Program-made: the position numbers and the translations under genes
NCBI GenBank assembly: GCA_003952965.2
Contig: CM025852.1
Coordinates: 26,205,457-26,269,456, forward strand
DNA from: Morella rubra
Lineage: Eukaryota; Streptophyta; Magnoliopsida; Fagales; Myricaceae
DNA: 64,000 nucleotides
Direction: 5' to 3'
Part shown: positions 36,012 through 49,002 of the stretch, piece after piece
Numbering within the stretch: position 1 is the first letter of the stretch
How the letters are laid out: each line of letters starts with the position of its first letter
Notes under the pieces: generated by a model
What the model saw: the letters and a program-made list of their open reading frames with translations, nothing else
Databases searched by the model: none
What the model was told of the DNA's origin: nothing

Positions 36012-38588
36012 CAAGTATTGGACAATGTGAGAGTTTTTCGTCAGGGACAAATGGATAAGAGACCTTTCTGGGCTAAAGTTTAGGCGGGACTCTCATATTT
36101 ATGGACTTGGGCTGTAGGACGAGAGAATGAAATATCTTGTGGATTCCATTCTTGCAGCATTTCTTAAAATTGGTTTTGGTCCATTTAAAAGCCTATTAAG
36201 TTCAGAAGAGCCACTTTGGACCTGGTGCAATCACTTGGCCCAATCTTGAGTTGGGGTTGTCAACTTTTGTTTTTCCACCTGGTCTGACGATCCAAATCCT
36301 AAGCGCGGTAATAGGTTGTTATCAATTGGCCCAACATTTTTCGGATTGGGTACAGATAAATTATTCCAATCTCTAAGGTTCAAGGACAAAAGATAACACT
36401 ACTACATATTGATGGGTGGCCCTGCTTTGTTCCCTTCAAGGCTCTAGTCATCGCTTGTATTCGAGACAGTGGGTAATCAATCGGAAAGGCAGTGTGTGCG
36501 TGCTAATGGACAGGGGCCCTAGCCATCTTCAAGTGTTCAGCAAAAGCCGGTTGGGGACAGATTTTAGCTAAATCTCAAAAGGGTCAAGCAACTTATGACT
36601 GCAAAAGACATGGCAAAGAGGGCCGTTTCGAGCAAGGTTCATAAGAATTTTAGATGGCTGGAGCTACTAAAAAAGGAGCCTATTTTGGGGGGACTTGAGG
36701 CCTAGACATCTATGTCTGTGTGCAGTGCTATGAAACATCGTCTTTGTGGATGGTATCAAAGCGAGCACGCCGTTCATAGATTCCTCGTGTGTGCACGATA
36801 GTATATTAGTATTAGCGGTAGTGCATGACTGAGTCCTACATATGCACTCAAGTTAGGTAGTGATATCTGACGAGGCTGTTCATAATCGTGCTCGTAATTC
36901 GGCAAGAAAAATGTTGTAGTTAGGCCCTTCCCTACTTTGCACTTTTTGGGTCCGGGTAAACCAGAACGATTATACAGAAGATACATAAAGATAACAAAAT
37001 CAACGAAGAGAACAAAGGTTGTTGGTCTGATAATCATTAATAGTACTCCATGGTTTGCTCTTTGGTAGGCCACCACTTTACAGGGTCACTCCTCTGACTC
37101 CCCGCCCTCTGTATTTATCACTCCAAAAAGAGAGAGAGAGAACAGAGCACATTGAAGATCCAACCTAAACTAAAGCGAAGCTTCGATTCTTTCCAATTCT
37201 TAAATGTGTGTGGAAGGGTTGAAAACATACTTATAAGTTGTGCTATCCGAGGAAATCGAAGCCATCTTGACTAACTCTTCTGTAATATTGGTAAACAGAG
37301 CATATCATTGATCACCAAAGCGACTTGCTACTGGCGGGATGGACGAGTAAAATATCACATGATCTCCTATACTTTAACTTGGTTGAGGGCAAAAATTGCA
37401 GCCGAAAGAGAGCAATGCAAAGTGCTAAAAAGTTTTGAGAGCGCCATTTGAAAGTGGTAAAAGAAGATTTCCATTGCAAATCTTAGATCCAAAGTAGGGC
37501 CACGAAAAGATTCCTTGTTGCACGAGAACATATACTTTTGTCACCATTGTTTCAACGTGCTGAGCGCCTTAGCTCGACCTTTTTGATAATAAGCTACTTC
37601 TTTTTTGGACCAAAAGATGACAAATGTCCGGCAGCAATGACTACAACCAAGTGAATCATCTGTTTTCTTCGATAACAGCTGTCGAAATTATTCACCTTCT
37701 TTAGCAGAAAAAGTAACCCTAATCCTGTAATAAGCATGCCTAGGAAACAACTGGTGCACTACCCATCTGGGGGCCAGCCTCCCTCAGATGATCAGATCTG
37801 CTCAATGACCTACAGTTGTGGTAAATTATCCAATTCTTCATCGTCCAGGGAAATCCTTTTTGGGGGACAGTTTTGGCGTATGTGTTGCATATTTCTCATA
37901 CATGGTGTCAATGGCAAAGGGGTGGATTTGGTGCATGTATTTCCAACCCACATTCACCCATCAGGTTTGGGATGGGTTTAACAGAAATCTTGCGTGATTA
38001 ATTATAATAAGGGTATTTGTTTGACATGTGATTATCGAAAAGATTCTTTACTAATCGAGTAGTGATCAATTTATTTCAATTAATTACGGTTCAATATTTT
38101 AGTAATATTTAAACCAGCATTTGCTTGTCTTAGGTTGATCGATCCCTCGAATGGTTTGGACCTCTGTATATCTATAATACGTGCCTGAGCCCTGACTAGC
38201 TCAAAAATGAGAGCAATAGCAATAGAATAATGCCACAGAAAACCATTGCACCGGGTCCGAATAACAATAGTAATAGTCAAACTGCACGCCGTCCAAAAGA
38301 TTCATGAAGGTAGGAGGTGGAAAATGGCAGAAGAATCTGATTTTGACCAAACAGAAAGTAGGTTTTCTTGACTAGCCGCGTGTCAGTTTTGCCTCGAATG
38401 TTCAAGACGCCACTAATTTCCAATGGTCAATATCCTCCAAGCAATGGTTGAACCTTCCGGAGCAAGAAGTTAAAAATTGGTGCACGTTTTCTGTGTCCAC
38501 AGGCGTCTCCACTGTGACAAATGCGATGATGGCAGAAACGAGAAGTGTGGCCGCCGGGTCCACTTGAGTGGACTGAAGAACAAAAGTA
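36012..38588. other. intergenic, no gene seen
   Basis: DNA that lay upstream of MSRA before the hAT insertion. Small frames at 36774-37076 (-) and 37736-37981 (+) have no recognisable protein. Nothing else supported. Confidence 0.4.
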
Positions 38589-38605
38589 CTCTCATTTAGG
38601 AATAC
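38589..38605 (+). repeat. target-site duplication, 3' side of the LINE fragment
   Basis: CTCTCATTTAGGAATAC, matched at 39172-39188 with one difference. Seventeen base pairs is in the normal range for LINE insertions. Confidence 0.8.
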
Positions 38606-39171
38606 TTTCTATATTTTTTTTTATCAACTAATACAGACAGCACACTAAGGGGATCAGTCCAGCAAAGATCCAAAATATGTCGGAAAAAAGCTCATGAACA
38701 GCGAGTGGCTTCTAAAATCAGTCTGAGAGTCAGTCCAACGAGCAAGTGGTGCGCAACTTCATTTGCATCTGTAGTAACAAAATTAAAGACACAAGAGTTA
38801 AAACCAGAAGCAGAGAAAACAATATCAGCAATCCTGCTATGAATGCTCCAGTCCACACGAGAAGGGTACTTCCAGAGAGCGTCAATTGTAAGCAGAGAGT
38901 CCCCTTCCACAATCACATCAGAGAAACCTTTCCGCTTAGCTACCTCAATCCCCAACTGAGCAGCGCAGACTTCGGCCTCAAGAGAATTATCCACCTGATA
39001 CTTTTGCACCCCAGCGCCAACAAATTTCCCCAAATGATCTCGAATAACAGCAGCACCACCATCAAGACAACATTAAAATTAACTTTAAACAGACCTGAGG
39101 AAGGAGGGATCCACCGAGGAGACAAAACAGGTTTCTTCAACTGCCAAGCAGTTAAATGCTCTCCACATGGT
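38606..39171 (-). mobile_element. 5'-truncated LINE with RNase H domain remnant
   Basis: On the minus strand this 566-bp insert encodes the end of a plant LINE polyprotein: WIPPSSGLFKVNFNVVL, then after a one-base frame change an RNase H-like segment with LGKFVGAG, NSLEAEVCAAQLGIEVAKRKG, VIVEGDSLLTIDAL and DANEVAHHL. A short 3' UTR and an A-rich tail (T run at 38614-38622 on the plus strand) follow. The 5' end stops abruptly at the target duplication. Truncated 5' end, A tail and long direct repeat together are the signature of target-primed reverse transcription. The reading frame is broken, so it is inactive. Confidence 0.85.
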
Positions 39172-39188
39172 CTCTCATTTAGGAGTAC
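39172..39188 (+). repeat. target-site duplication, 5' side of the LINE fragment
   Basis: CTCTCATTTAGGAGTAC pairs with 38589-38605. Confidence 0.8.
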
Positions 39189-39869
39189 AATAATGTCTCA
39201 ATACTACTAGGAAGATATCAGAATTCTACGTCAGAATTCTACAATTTTCTGTCTTATACAATTTAGAGATAAATAGACACAATCAATTAATTTTATACTT
39301 AGCAAATATTATTCAGGTAAAATTCGGACAATATAAACTCGACAATGAGATCTATTATGCAATTGTGATAGAAAACTAAAAGGATGCTTTTTACAATAGC
39401 AATATATCATTTGGTTTTGAAGTTATACCTGTGATTTTGACAAGTTATTATGGGTCTTTGAAAACATGATTGGTTGTGGTGAGGTGAATTTGACAAGCTG
39501 ATGACGAATGTAGTGATCCCAGAAAAACTGAAAGCTTTCATTTTCCTATCTTTGATAACTTAAGGGAAAATAGATCGTAAATATGTGACAGCTCTAAAAA
39601 GATACGAAAGCTCAAGAAATGGAAGCCAAACGTGAAGTTTAACTTTCAAGCAACTTTCCCATCTGCATAAACGTCAGAGAGATTTTCGATTACAAGCAAC
39701 CACTCCACCTAATACGTCCCTCTTAATCATATACAGAGTATTGAGTTGACCACAAATTTTCTATTCGGGACTCGCCTCCTCACACGGGTGCATATACAAC
39801 CACTAAGACAATTTGGCTCATAATATATAAAATAAATCGACACTAATTCTGTACTAATGGAATCTGTAA
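39189..39869. other. intergenic, no gene seen
   Basis: AT-rich spacer downstream of the BTB-TAZ gene. It probably includes its 3' UTR next to 39870. Nothing else supported. Confidence 0.4.
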
Positions 39870-42451
39870 TTACAATCTGAAGCATCTAATCCCACGACTG
39901 TGCGTGTCTTCTAATTCCTGTCTTTTCCTCTTGGGCAGAGATAGCGTGGATATGGCTTTGGCCGACAAAACCTTCCTCACCAGCAACTTCCACCTTCCAT
40001 CATCCTTGTTTTTCTCCTGCTGCATTTTCAACTTGAATTGCCTGTCATTTTGTCAGAACAGCGACAACATCAATTGACAACCCCACGATTGAAAATAACG
40101 TTAGCGTTGGCGTTGCAACCCACAGCTATCATTAGGTAAAAGGAAAAAACATGCCAAACGCAATCGATCAAATTAGGACCAAACTGCACCCGCAAAAGAC
40201 ACTCTGACAGAGGGACTTTTAAGACCCAAAAATCATGATATTTATAAGAAGAGGGGTAGGAACGGATTTCAGAGTCATTCATTCAACGAAGTGGATGACC
40301 ATGAGCTATTAGATTTACGAAAGAAAATTCTTTCCGTCCAATCTGATTCATTTGAAAATGAGCTTTTAGTAAATCCCTTGCTCGTGCCTCCCTTAACTAT
40401 CGTGGTCTTCCCCCTTTCCCTATACTTGCTAACTTTCCCCATACTTGCTAAGAAAAAAAGAGTTTTTAGTAAGGAATCCGAATTCAGGTTACAATGTATT
40501 CGGACTTCTCCTTTTGTAGGACTCTTTAAACCTCAATAGATATTTTGGGTTTGGCCGACGTTTGTAGGACTTGATAGCCACGCACTGAACCGATTCATGC
40601 TAATTGGACGGACCAGTTGCACACAAGGTTGTCCCTATGCGCATGCATCTGAGGTTGACATTGGATGTCAATTGGACTCGCGAGGAGGACAGAAAAGGAT
40701 TGAAGTGAAACGAACATTGGAACCATGTGAAATGTCCATTTTTTTGGCTTTATTAGCCTGGTTCATGTCCTTGTACTCCTCCCACATTAAATTAAGCTCA
40801 AAATAAAGTCGCATGCCAGATACCATTCCCAATACCTCATCTTGGGAACGAGTTTTTAAGATCTATGATCAGCTTATAAGGAACTTGAAAGAGACTTCTC
40901 AAATTACTTTTGAGTGTAAGGGATTAATTACCTGCAAAGAGGAACTCTGCAAGAATCAGGCTGCTCGCATATTGACGAGTGCAATCGTAGAAGCTGCCAC
41001 ATCCGCTTACATCTCAAGCACCCACCATTAATTCTCCTCTTACACGTAGCAAAGTGCCGAATCAAGATCTGGAGACCCTGACACGTAGAGAACTTGCTAC
41101 AGGGGCCTTTCTTCGTGGTGGGCTCCGTGTCATACGGACCAACACTTGTACACCCTTCTGTACATATGTGCTCCAAACATTCCATTGCCTCACTCAGCTG
41201 TAGATACGTGGTTTGCTCCTCCCTGCGCCTTCTTGTCCTCTTCTTCCTCTGTCGTTAATTCATTTCATCATCAAAATGAATATTCGTTTCAAATGTTATA
41301 TGGAACTGGACATGACAATTGAAGGTATGCAATAGAACTCCGGTGACATACCGATTCAGCTTCATCCATGAATTTTAAAATCTCAAGCTCCAGCCAAGGG
41401 TCGTGATCTTGCAAGAACCTCCACCCTTCAGTCTTCTCGACGGCCTTGAAATGGCTGGCGGCCAGTTTCATGCACTTGAGGTAGAGATAGGGTGCGTCGC
41501 ACATCCTCGCGAGTTGAAGCACGTCCACCACGTTCTCAGTCGACAGGCGTTCCCCCAGAACCTTCGCGCACCTCCGCTTCAGCTGCGGGACCGAGTACAC
41601 ATGGGACAGTGCTAGCAGATGAATCCCGTAGCTCTGCATCTCCTCCTCTGAGCACCTGCATGTGGACAGTTTCGTCATTTTGAGAATTATCCATACAATC
41701 CATTACTTAAAATTAAGGCATAATTGGACCAAAATTCCTATTTTTAAAGGAATATAGACTTTAGACAACTATTCGTCATTTTTATTATTCCGGAGCTTAC
41801 GGCTATAATTAGCATTGGCTAGAATAATAAAAAAAATTAATTGCAATAACTAGCTTGGAATCTGCCACGTGTAGTTCAAAGTTACGTCCCAGATTTGTTT
41901 TTCAGATTAAAGAATCCAGTCGCCGGTGACATTTGAATGTCCAGGCTGCTGGATACCCTCTCGTGATTGGAGGGATAAAAGTAGACGGTTGATATCGCGT
42001 GAAGAAGCGGAAAAAGGCAACCAACCAACCAACTTAATTACCTTGAGCTGTAGAGGAAGCGAATGAACGCGAGGACAGCGTCGCAAGGAACGCCGAGAAT
42101 CTGAATGACTCTGCCGGAGCTCCGGTGCTTGCGTGGCCGGTATATTATATTCTCCAACACAGGCGACATCGAAGCCTTCATTTTTGTCAAAAAAAGTAAG
42201 AGACAATCTCAGATTTCAAGCGCCAGAGTTTGTAGAAAACATCAAGCCGGGCAAGCAGAGAAAGAGAGATTTCTTAAATGAGAGCAGAGCAATGGTAGAA
42301 TACATACCAGGATGCTAGAGTGCGCTGGGATGCGCAGGGCACCGGAGGTGATGATGTGGACGTCTGGCTCAGGAAGTACCCTGGCCATGCCTGAAGAGTT
42401 ACGGTACAGGTCATCGGAAAACCTGAAGGACGTAATTAGATTTTCTTCCAT
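39870..42451 (-). CDS. BTB/POZ and TAZ domain protein (BT family)
   Basis: Plant-specific adaptor combining BTB and TAZ zinc-finger domains. Relatives are calmodulin-binding, act with CUL3 ubiquitin ligases and bromodomain proteins, and serve gametophyte development and nutrient or stress signalling. Exons (minus): 42308-42451, 42042-42175, 41352-41655, 40932-41248 and 39870-40041, total 1,071 nt for 356 residues. BTB: VHIITSGALRIPAHSSILASMSPVLENII through RFLYSSRCSEEEM. A BACK-like middle contains DVLQLARMCDAPYLYLKC. A basic stretch KKRTRRRREEQ precedes TAZ: CLEHICTEGCTSVGP, CQGLQILIRHFATCKRR, GGCLRCKRMWQLLRLHSSIC and CRVPLCRQFK, with His/Cys zinc ligands in place. The tail RWKLLVRKVLSAKAI is the conserved C-terminus. 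The last exon lies 890 bp away and is easily missed. An upstream in-frame ATG (42505) is less likely. Confidence 0.94.
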
Positions 42452-42521
42452 TTGAGAGAGAGAGAGAGACTCTGTTTGTGTCTGTGTTTGTGGGAGGCGG
42501 GACAAGGTTAGTTGCTTCCAG

Positions 42522-42529
42522 CTTTATAG
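42522..42529 (-). promoter_or_regulatory. TATA box of the BTB-TAZ gene
   Basis: Minus-strand CCTATAAAGC lies about 75 bp upstream of the chosen ATG. A short GA-rich leader follows. Confidence 0.5.
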
Positions 42530-43159
42530 GCAGCGCAGGTTAGAGTAATCGAAATAGCAATTGAACTGATTAAAATAAAATAGCAATTGAACTAATTTAT
42601 ACTCTGGAACCATAGTATAAAAAAATAGAAGTGCGTTTAGAAAGAAAGAAAAAAAGAACTAATTTATACTGTCTTCCTCTCACGCGCTTTTAGAAATGCG
42701 TCAACCGAGAGTTTTTTTTTTTTTTTTTTGGGGGGGGGGGGTTTACGTTGGATTTAGTTTTTGAAAATATTTTTTATATCTGTGTTTTGGTGGGATAGTA
42801 TAGAATTTTTAAAATTAATAAAAAATTTATTAAAAATTGTAAAAAATTATTAAATTTTTTAAAAATATATTAAAATTGATGAAAAATTATTTGTGAAAAA
42901 TTTTAAAAAATGTTTTGAAATCAAAATAAAGTTAGCCTTTTCTTCTGAATGGAAATAGTCTCAGCGTTTTACACATTTTAAATTCATTTATTCATATATT
43001 TTTTCTTCACACGTCTCTCTTCACGTGATCAGATTTCGTTGAAGTATAGCTCAAAATGCGCGTGGGGAATACCCACCCTTTCTAAAGCGGTGACACAATG
43101 CCAAATATACCCCTGCCTTGTCAGATTACTATGGAGTATGGAGGATAATTTGTTGAATC
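42530..43159. other. intergenic, homopolymers and AT-rich repeat
   Basis: A T run followed by a G run at about 42713-42740, then a dense AT-rich stretch (42765-42930) of the sort left by old MITEs. No gene. Confidence 0.45.
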
Positions 43160-43511
43160 TGACGTGGAGCGGATAAACGACATCGTCGCCAGGGGCTAAG
43201 ACCGAGTTGTATTAAACGGCCTTTGGAGAATACAAGCGCCTTTAACTCAGTCTGACGTGTAACTCGTTCTCATCCATTTCCCCCATCTTTGATCTTGTCC
43301 GCACATATACGTAGTACATGCCAGGTAGACCCGTGTTTTCTGACGTGGAGCGGATAAACGACATCGTCGCCAAGTTGTATTAAACGGCCTTTGGAGAACA
43401 CAAGCGCCTTAACTCAGTCTGACGTGTAACTCGTTCTCATCCACTCCCCCGTCTTTGATCTTGTCCACACGTATACGTTGTAGTAGATGCCTGGTAGGCC
43501 TGTGTTTTCCA
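43160..43511 (+). repeat. tandem duplication, 181-bp unit, two copies
   Basis: Copies start at 43160 and 43341 with TGACGTGGAGCGGATAAACG. Both carry AACGGCCTTTGGAGAA, ACTCAGTCTGACGTGTAACT and a CTTTGATCTTGTCC block. The second copy lacks about 12 bp (GGGGCTAAGACC region) and has scattered substitutions. TGACGT motifs recur, which are bZIP-type cores. No coding sequence. Confidence 0.9.
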
Positions 43512-46500
43512 CATGGCAAAAACCTCATCTTCTTTTCTTCTTCTTCTCTCCATAAATCTCGGGATTTAGGTAGATTCAAATGAATATAATTAAAAGATAG
43601 TCTTAATTTTATTAAAAAATAAAGGAATGTTTTTCTTTTTTTGACCGGGTAGGTTTTTTTTAAATTAATTAAAACAATCCAATTTGGATCCGACACTTAG
43701 GATTACGAATTTTTTTTTTTTTAATCGGCTCTCTGATGTCATTAGCTATACAGTTGCCGTCCTATATTATCCCCCAGCTGTTAAAAAAAAAAAAAAAGAA
43801 GAGGAGCCGACCGGGGTTTTAGAATAACGGGGGCGATATTGTCGCGTGGTGGTATGACTTAATTGTTTTTGGAGAGACCCATGGAAAACGTTTGGATAAT
43901 TTTTATTGATCAGGTATGAATATTCCTGCAGCTCTCCGACCAGTTGGATCGAAGATGAGTGCAACCCGTGTCGCGTGGAAGCAGCATGGCCAGCCCAGCT
44001 TACCTATTTTCTATCAGAACTTCAGGGAAAAAGTGCAATGGCAGTAGATGATGGCATGGTGCACAGCCGGACAGGCTTTATGCTGGGGAATCTCATGAAT
44101 GAATGAAGCGTGAAGAAAAATCTCCCACTTCTTCTCTGCATGGGTCTTTCCGGCCCCAGTCAATTGCTTCCTTTTTTGATTTGACCATAGCAGGTGAACA
44201 GCGAAGCCACGGTTTAGATTACATTAAACAACAAACTCTTTAAGACTATAAGTACTTTCTCCAGTGCAGTGCAGTGCAGTGAATACAGATTTGGGCTACA
44301 AAATGCGTGTAAAATACCATGCATATATAGAGACTTTGAGTGCGACTTACATATAGAATTCCCTTATTTTTATTCCTTTGACATAAAAGATGAAAAAATA
44401 CTTGCTGCAGTGGAAAGAGCAGGACTGCTGCTGCAGTGGAAGGGAAGCTGACTCCAGTTTAGAGTCGAGTCTCGTGTCTTTCGTTAGAGAACTTGGACGC
44501 AAAAGTGTAAGTGTCATCTATACACGTGAAAGCCCATTATGAGCATTGTAGCAAGCCCAGTACAACCCAATACCAGTAAGGAGAAATCATTGTCCACTTT
44601 GCCAAAGGGGCGCAACTTTTCTGACCTTCCCGACAAGCCCTCCAGCAAAGAGCCAGAGGCCCGAGCTGCTGTCTGGCTCTTTGGTGCAGCCTGCTGTTAA
44701 AGGTGATATCCCCGCGCATTGTCTGACCCCTTTTTCTTTGACTCCTTTTTCTTTAATTCCCATGCTGGGAAGCCCAACATGATGTTTCTCGTTTCAGTGC
44801 AGAGTCTACTTTAGAAAGGATTCTTGAACGTTTGAAGTACGCAGTTGGGATGCTAACTCGAGAAGGTAGATCATGACATTGGGATAAAGTAAGTACCTCG
44901 TCAAGCTTTGGTCAGTTCTTTTTGTATATTCCCAAAAATTCTCTTCTTAATGGAGTCTATGACTACTTCTATTCATTTTCAAAAGCCTATTCGCTGGTGT
45001 GAACTCTCATCTGGGAAACGGCCCCTACAATTTGGGTAGTATTTTTTTCTTTCTGACTCAGTCCTTTGAATTCGGGGTTTACATAATCGTGTGCAAATAC
45101 GTTTAATATATTCCATTCATGTATGTATAGACCCAGTAGAGTAAATTCAGACAGACGACTCGACGTGCATATCTACTACAGGCTGCAGCGAATCGAAGAC
45201 CCTGCTCTGTTTCTCGAACCTTAAAATAGATATTGTTATATAATGATTATTACATATCTGGTTCAGCTCGCTCTTGTTCCGTGTAAACTTCCCATCCTTT
45301 TCCTATTATCTTTTATGCTGAAATTGCTTCACAAATTGAGCAACAAAACAAAAAGGGGGAACGTACAGGAAATGGGCTGCCGATGAAAAAATAAGTCATG
45401 AAAATGAAAAGGACGCAATATGGTTTTAGTCAAACTAGGTTCCGTGTATATCAGGATTCTTTGTTAACTTGCATTAAATCTTCAAAATTGGCAGCTTAAT
45501 TGTGATGCTCTCCCAGAAAAAGGAAAAGAAAAACAGGGTTTTGTCCAAAGTCTTCTCCTTTGTATTGAGTACAAGGCAACGAATCCTTCTAGTAAGTATG
45601 AATGTTATATATGAAAGCGATATTTTAAGATGACTTCTCAAGTCTAATTAAGCTATTACACGGCATTAACGAATTAAACTACCAAATCATCATCAGCGCC
45701 GTATAGCATGCGTTCATCCATTACAGCACTAATCTCAATTGGTGGAGTTCAAGATCTAAAGCTTGTTGCTCAATTTGTTACGAAAAGCATACATCAAACA
45801 CAAAAGATGCATCATTTGCGTTAGCGGAAGACGCAAATATTAAAACGGTAAGTTTCAACATGGCTCTATGCGCAGGACAAGGAGCAAAGCAATGCCTTCT
45901 TTGAAAGGCAATTCGATAAAGGTCACTGTCCCGATAGAATGGGTCGATAAATTATTTTTTTGGCCGCCATAATGCAATTTTTGAGAGATGGGTATTGGTG
46001 TTGAGAGTTAAGAGTTAAGAGTTCAAAGGGTCTAGTAATTGGCCTCCCTATTTCAGAAATATTAATTACCAAGGGCAGTTAAAAAACCGATAATTATGGT
46101 TTTATCTGCGCTGCAGGCCTTTGAGATACTGAATAGACTTAGAGCATGATTCAATGTTCCAATATCGTTTGTCGCTCCTTGAAAAGATAAACTCTTAACT
46201 GATGTACATGTCAGTTTTGATAGTTTGTATACATAGTCTCTATACCTCTAAGATTGCGGCATAAAAAGCTCTTCTACAGTGGCTGTTACCATATTGAACT
46301 AGTCTTTATAGTTTCCTGCTTCTTTGAGGGAACATTGACCCTTGAGGCTATGGAAATTGGATGAAGCACATCAGAGCCAGAATTTAATTAGACCCTCATG
46401 GGTCGGCCCTGCAGGTCTTCATTCTTCACCGCAATCTCTGCTTGACCACCTTGACTGCCGCCTGCATGATGGGGGGTAGGCGAGCACTAATTATAACGGT

Positions 46501-49002
46501 TGGTCATTCTTCAAGTTGGTGCAAATTAAATCAAACAAAAGTCAATTTATAATCATCGAGTGTTTGAAGGTGAGGAGTGTAGCACCTCTCTGGCTTCTCC
46601 ATACAGCCTTTAGCATTATTGTTGGGTTTTTCATCTTCAAGTTCTATTGGGTCCGGGACCCCGGTTTTAGGTCATCTTTCATCTCTTGGTCTGGGACGTT
46701 TTCCAAGTAGGTCTGTTTCCACAAATTGTCTGCCACATGTTTGGATCCCCCAGATTAAGATGTTTATCCGAAAACGAGCCCTTTTGAATATATATTGCGG
46801 TGGTGAGTGGTGACCCTAGTTGGGCCAACTTACACATGGAGAACAGTCCCATTCAGAGGCTTCAGTAAGGTGTATATAGCATCCGGATTCTTATCATCAA
46901 TACTGCAAGAACAGAGCCATCAGATACCATGTTGCTTTAGTCCTATTAAGTAGGCTAGGTGTAGTGGGAGGACTAAAGCAGCATGGAATAATGGATTGAA
47001 TATTGCTCTTTTTTTTTTTCTGAATATACTTACGACAGACTCAAGACGGGTCGTGTGAATGGACGAGCTGCCTATCCCCATAGATTTTTCAGACCCCTTT
47101 TGTGGACCAGAGTGTAAGGGACGCATCTTTTTCGGGCAATGAGGACCGTATCTCACCTAATTCCACTATTTTGCATGCTTATCTTCCTGGATGAAATTCT
47201 CATTTAGTCATTTGTATCAATAGATTTTCAGAGAGCTAGGATACAAAAAAATTGACATCGGGAGAAGAGAAGAAGAAGAAGAAGAAGAAGAAGAAGATAA
47301 AAACCAGTGATAATTAAAGCGTACCTTTCACAATGATAAAAACTTGATTTAGCAGACATGTGCGAGCTAGGATACTGCAACAAGACACAGACTATTCTCA
47401 TTAGCCCAAAGAATAAAACAAAAAGGACGTGTCAATGGACAAAGCTACAACACTGATATGAAGGGTTGGGAATGGACAGGAGTGCTTCATAGCTGGAGCC
47501 TGGGGCAGAAGTAGCTAGTCGCATGCATCATGCATGTGAGAACTGGGAACTCGATAGGTCAATTTAGAAAGAAAAGCCATACGAAGGACACTTTATTAAT
47601 GTACCCTACTTGAACCTGCAGCATGTGCCTTGCTGCATTGCATTATGGCTAGGCGGTAGTCTTCATCGGTGCCCATAAATCAAGAAAGGGACACCTTTGA
47701 ACGAGCGCGCGCGGCCTTGATATAGGGAACTTTGTCAAAGATGCAGTTGTAACCAATTTCATTCCACAACAAACGGCCACATCAAAAGAAGATCCAATCA
47801 AGGCATGCATGTGCTTTTTCCTTAAATTTCCTCCTCCCAGGCCACCTGTTGTATTCCCTTCCAGGTGGTCCCTCTCTACACAAGAATCGAAGACGATTAG
47901 GGCACACTGCAGAGGCTATTCTTCCTCTGCTTTATATAGGGGGTTTGGTGGGCGCAGCTTTGCATGCTGAACTTTCATGATGCCATTTGTTGTTTTTGCT
48001 CTGATGCTATATCTGAATAATAAATGCAAGCTTTTGGACACGTGTAGATCCATCTGATCTTCATGCACTCAATAATTACTAGAAACGTTATACATAGCCA
48101 GCGGCCAGCTTGTCCTAAGGAAATAATGGCTCAAATGAGAGGGTTTCCTATCCTTCCCCTACAATATATATATGATAAGTGCTAATTATTAAAAACTCTT
48201 ATCGCTTGCGATCGACTTCGAATTTCAGGATTGCATATTATAAACAATTTTCATAACAAAAGTGGACCGAAAGTTGTTTATGCTCTTTTGGAGTGGAGAG
48301 TTTGGATTTACTGGGATACTTGTGTCAGATTCCTTTTTCTCTCTGTTAATATTTTAGTGCAGCTGAGCCCTTTTTTTGGGGGTAGCTAGTTCGGTAACAG
48401 TTAGCCAGTTAGGGTGGTGGTTGAACTTTCTTAATCACGTAAATTAATGTCATTGGTAGAGGTTGAAACATTTCCTTTGTCTTCACTAGCATTTTCTCTT
48501 TCTCTTGTCAATTGGGAGTCGGGTCCGCTTTGTTTGTTATAATGTTCTTCGCTTCCTCTGTTTTTCATATTTTTTTTCCAACTGGAGTTGTTGGAGGCTC
48601 TTTGAGTTTTGTGTACTGGTGCCTCTAAGTGTGTGTGAGAGAGAGAGGGTAGACACACAGAGAGAAACAGAGAGAGAGCTTAAATATAGAACCTATAAGT
48701 GGATAATTTAGTATAGCAACACTTCTGCACTTGCTTTCTCTAAGCCCGCCTTGAGATTCCCAAACAGAATCCCCAAATTGTTCTCAGAGTAACAGGCCGA
48801 GGTTGTACATTGCAATTTGAGAATCGAGTCAAAAGTAGGAAAAATCGAAAAAGGGAGGAGAGAGAGAGAGCCAAGAAAAGTAAATCGTAGAGCCTGACTA
48901 ATAAGCTTCTTGGGCCCTTTTTTACTTCCCTCCACCTTCTTCTCAACTCCTCTTGACTTACGTACCCTCCAGCAAGACTTCAAATAACTTACAGAGAAAC
49001 AA
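43512..49002. other. long gene-poor interval
   Basis: About 5.5 kb without a gene I can support. It holds a GAA trinucleotide microsatellite at about 47271-47297 and A/T runs at 43710-43723 and 43782-43799. An isolated TATA-like sequence lies near 47931-47939. Open frames near 43906, 46516 and 48431 have no recognisable homology. A non-coding RNA cannot be excluded. Confidence 0.4.

Noticed and set aside
47837-47880. Small inverted repeat CCACCTG...CAGGTGG downstream of which a TATA-like sequence lies
   Set aside because: Seven-base arms are too short for a microRNA precursor and no known mature sequence is recognised.
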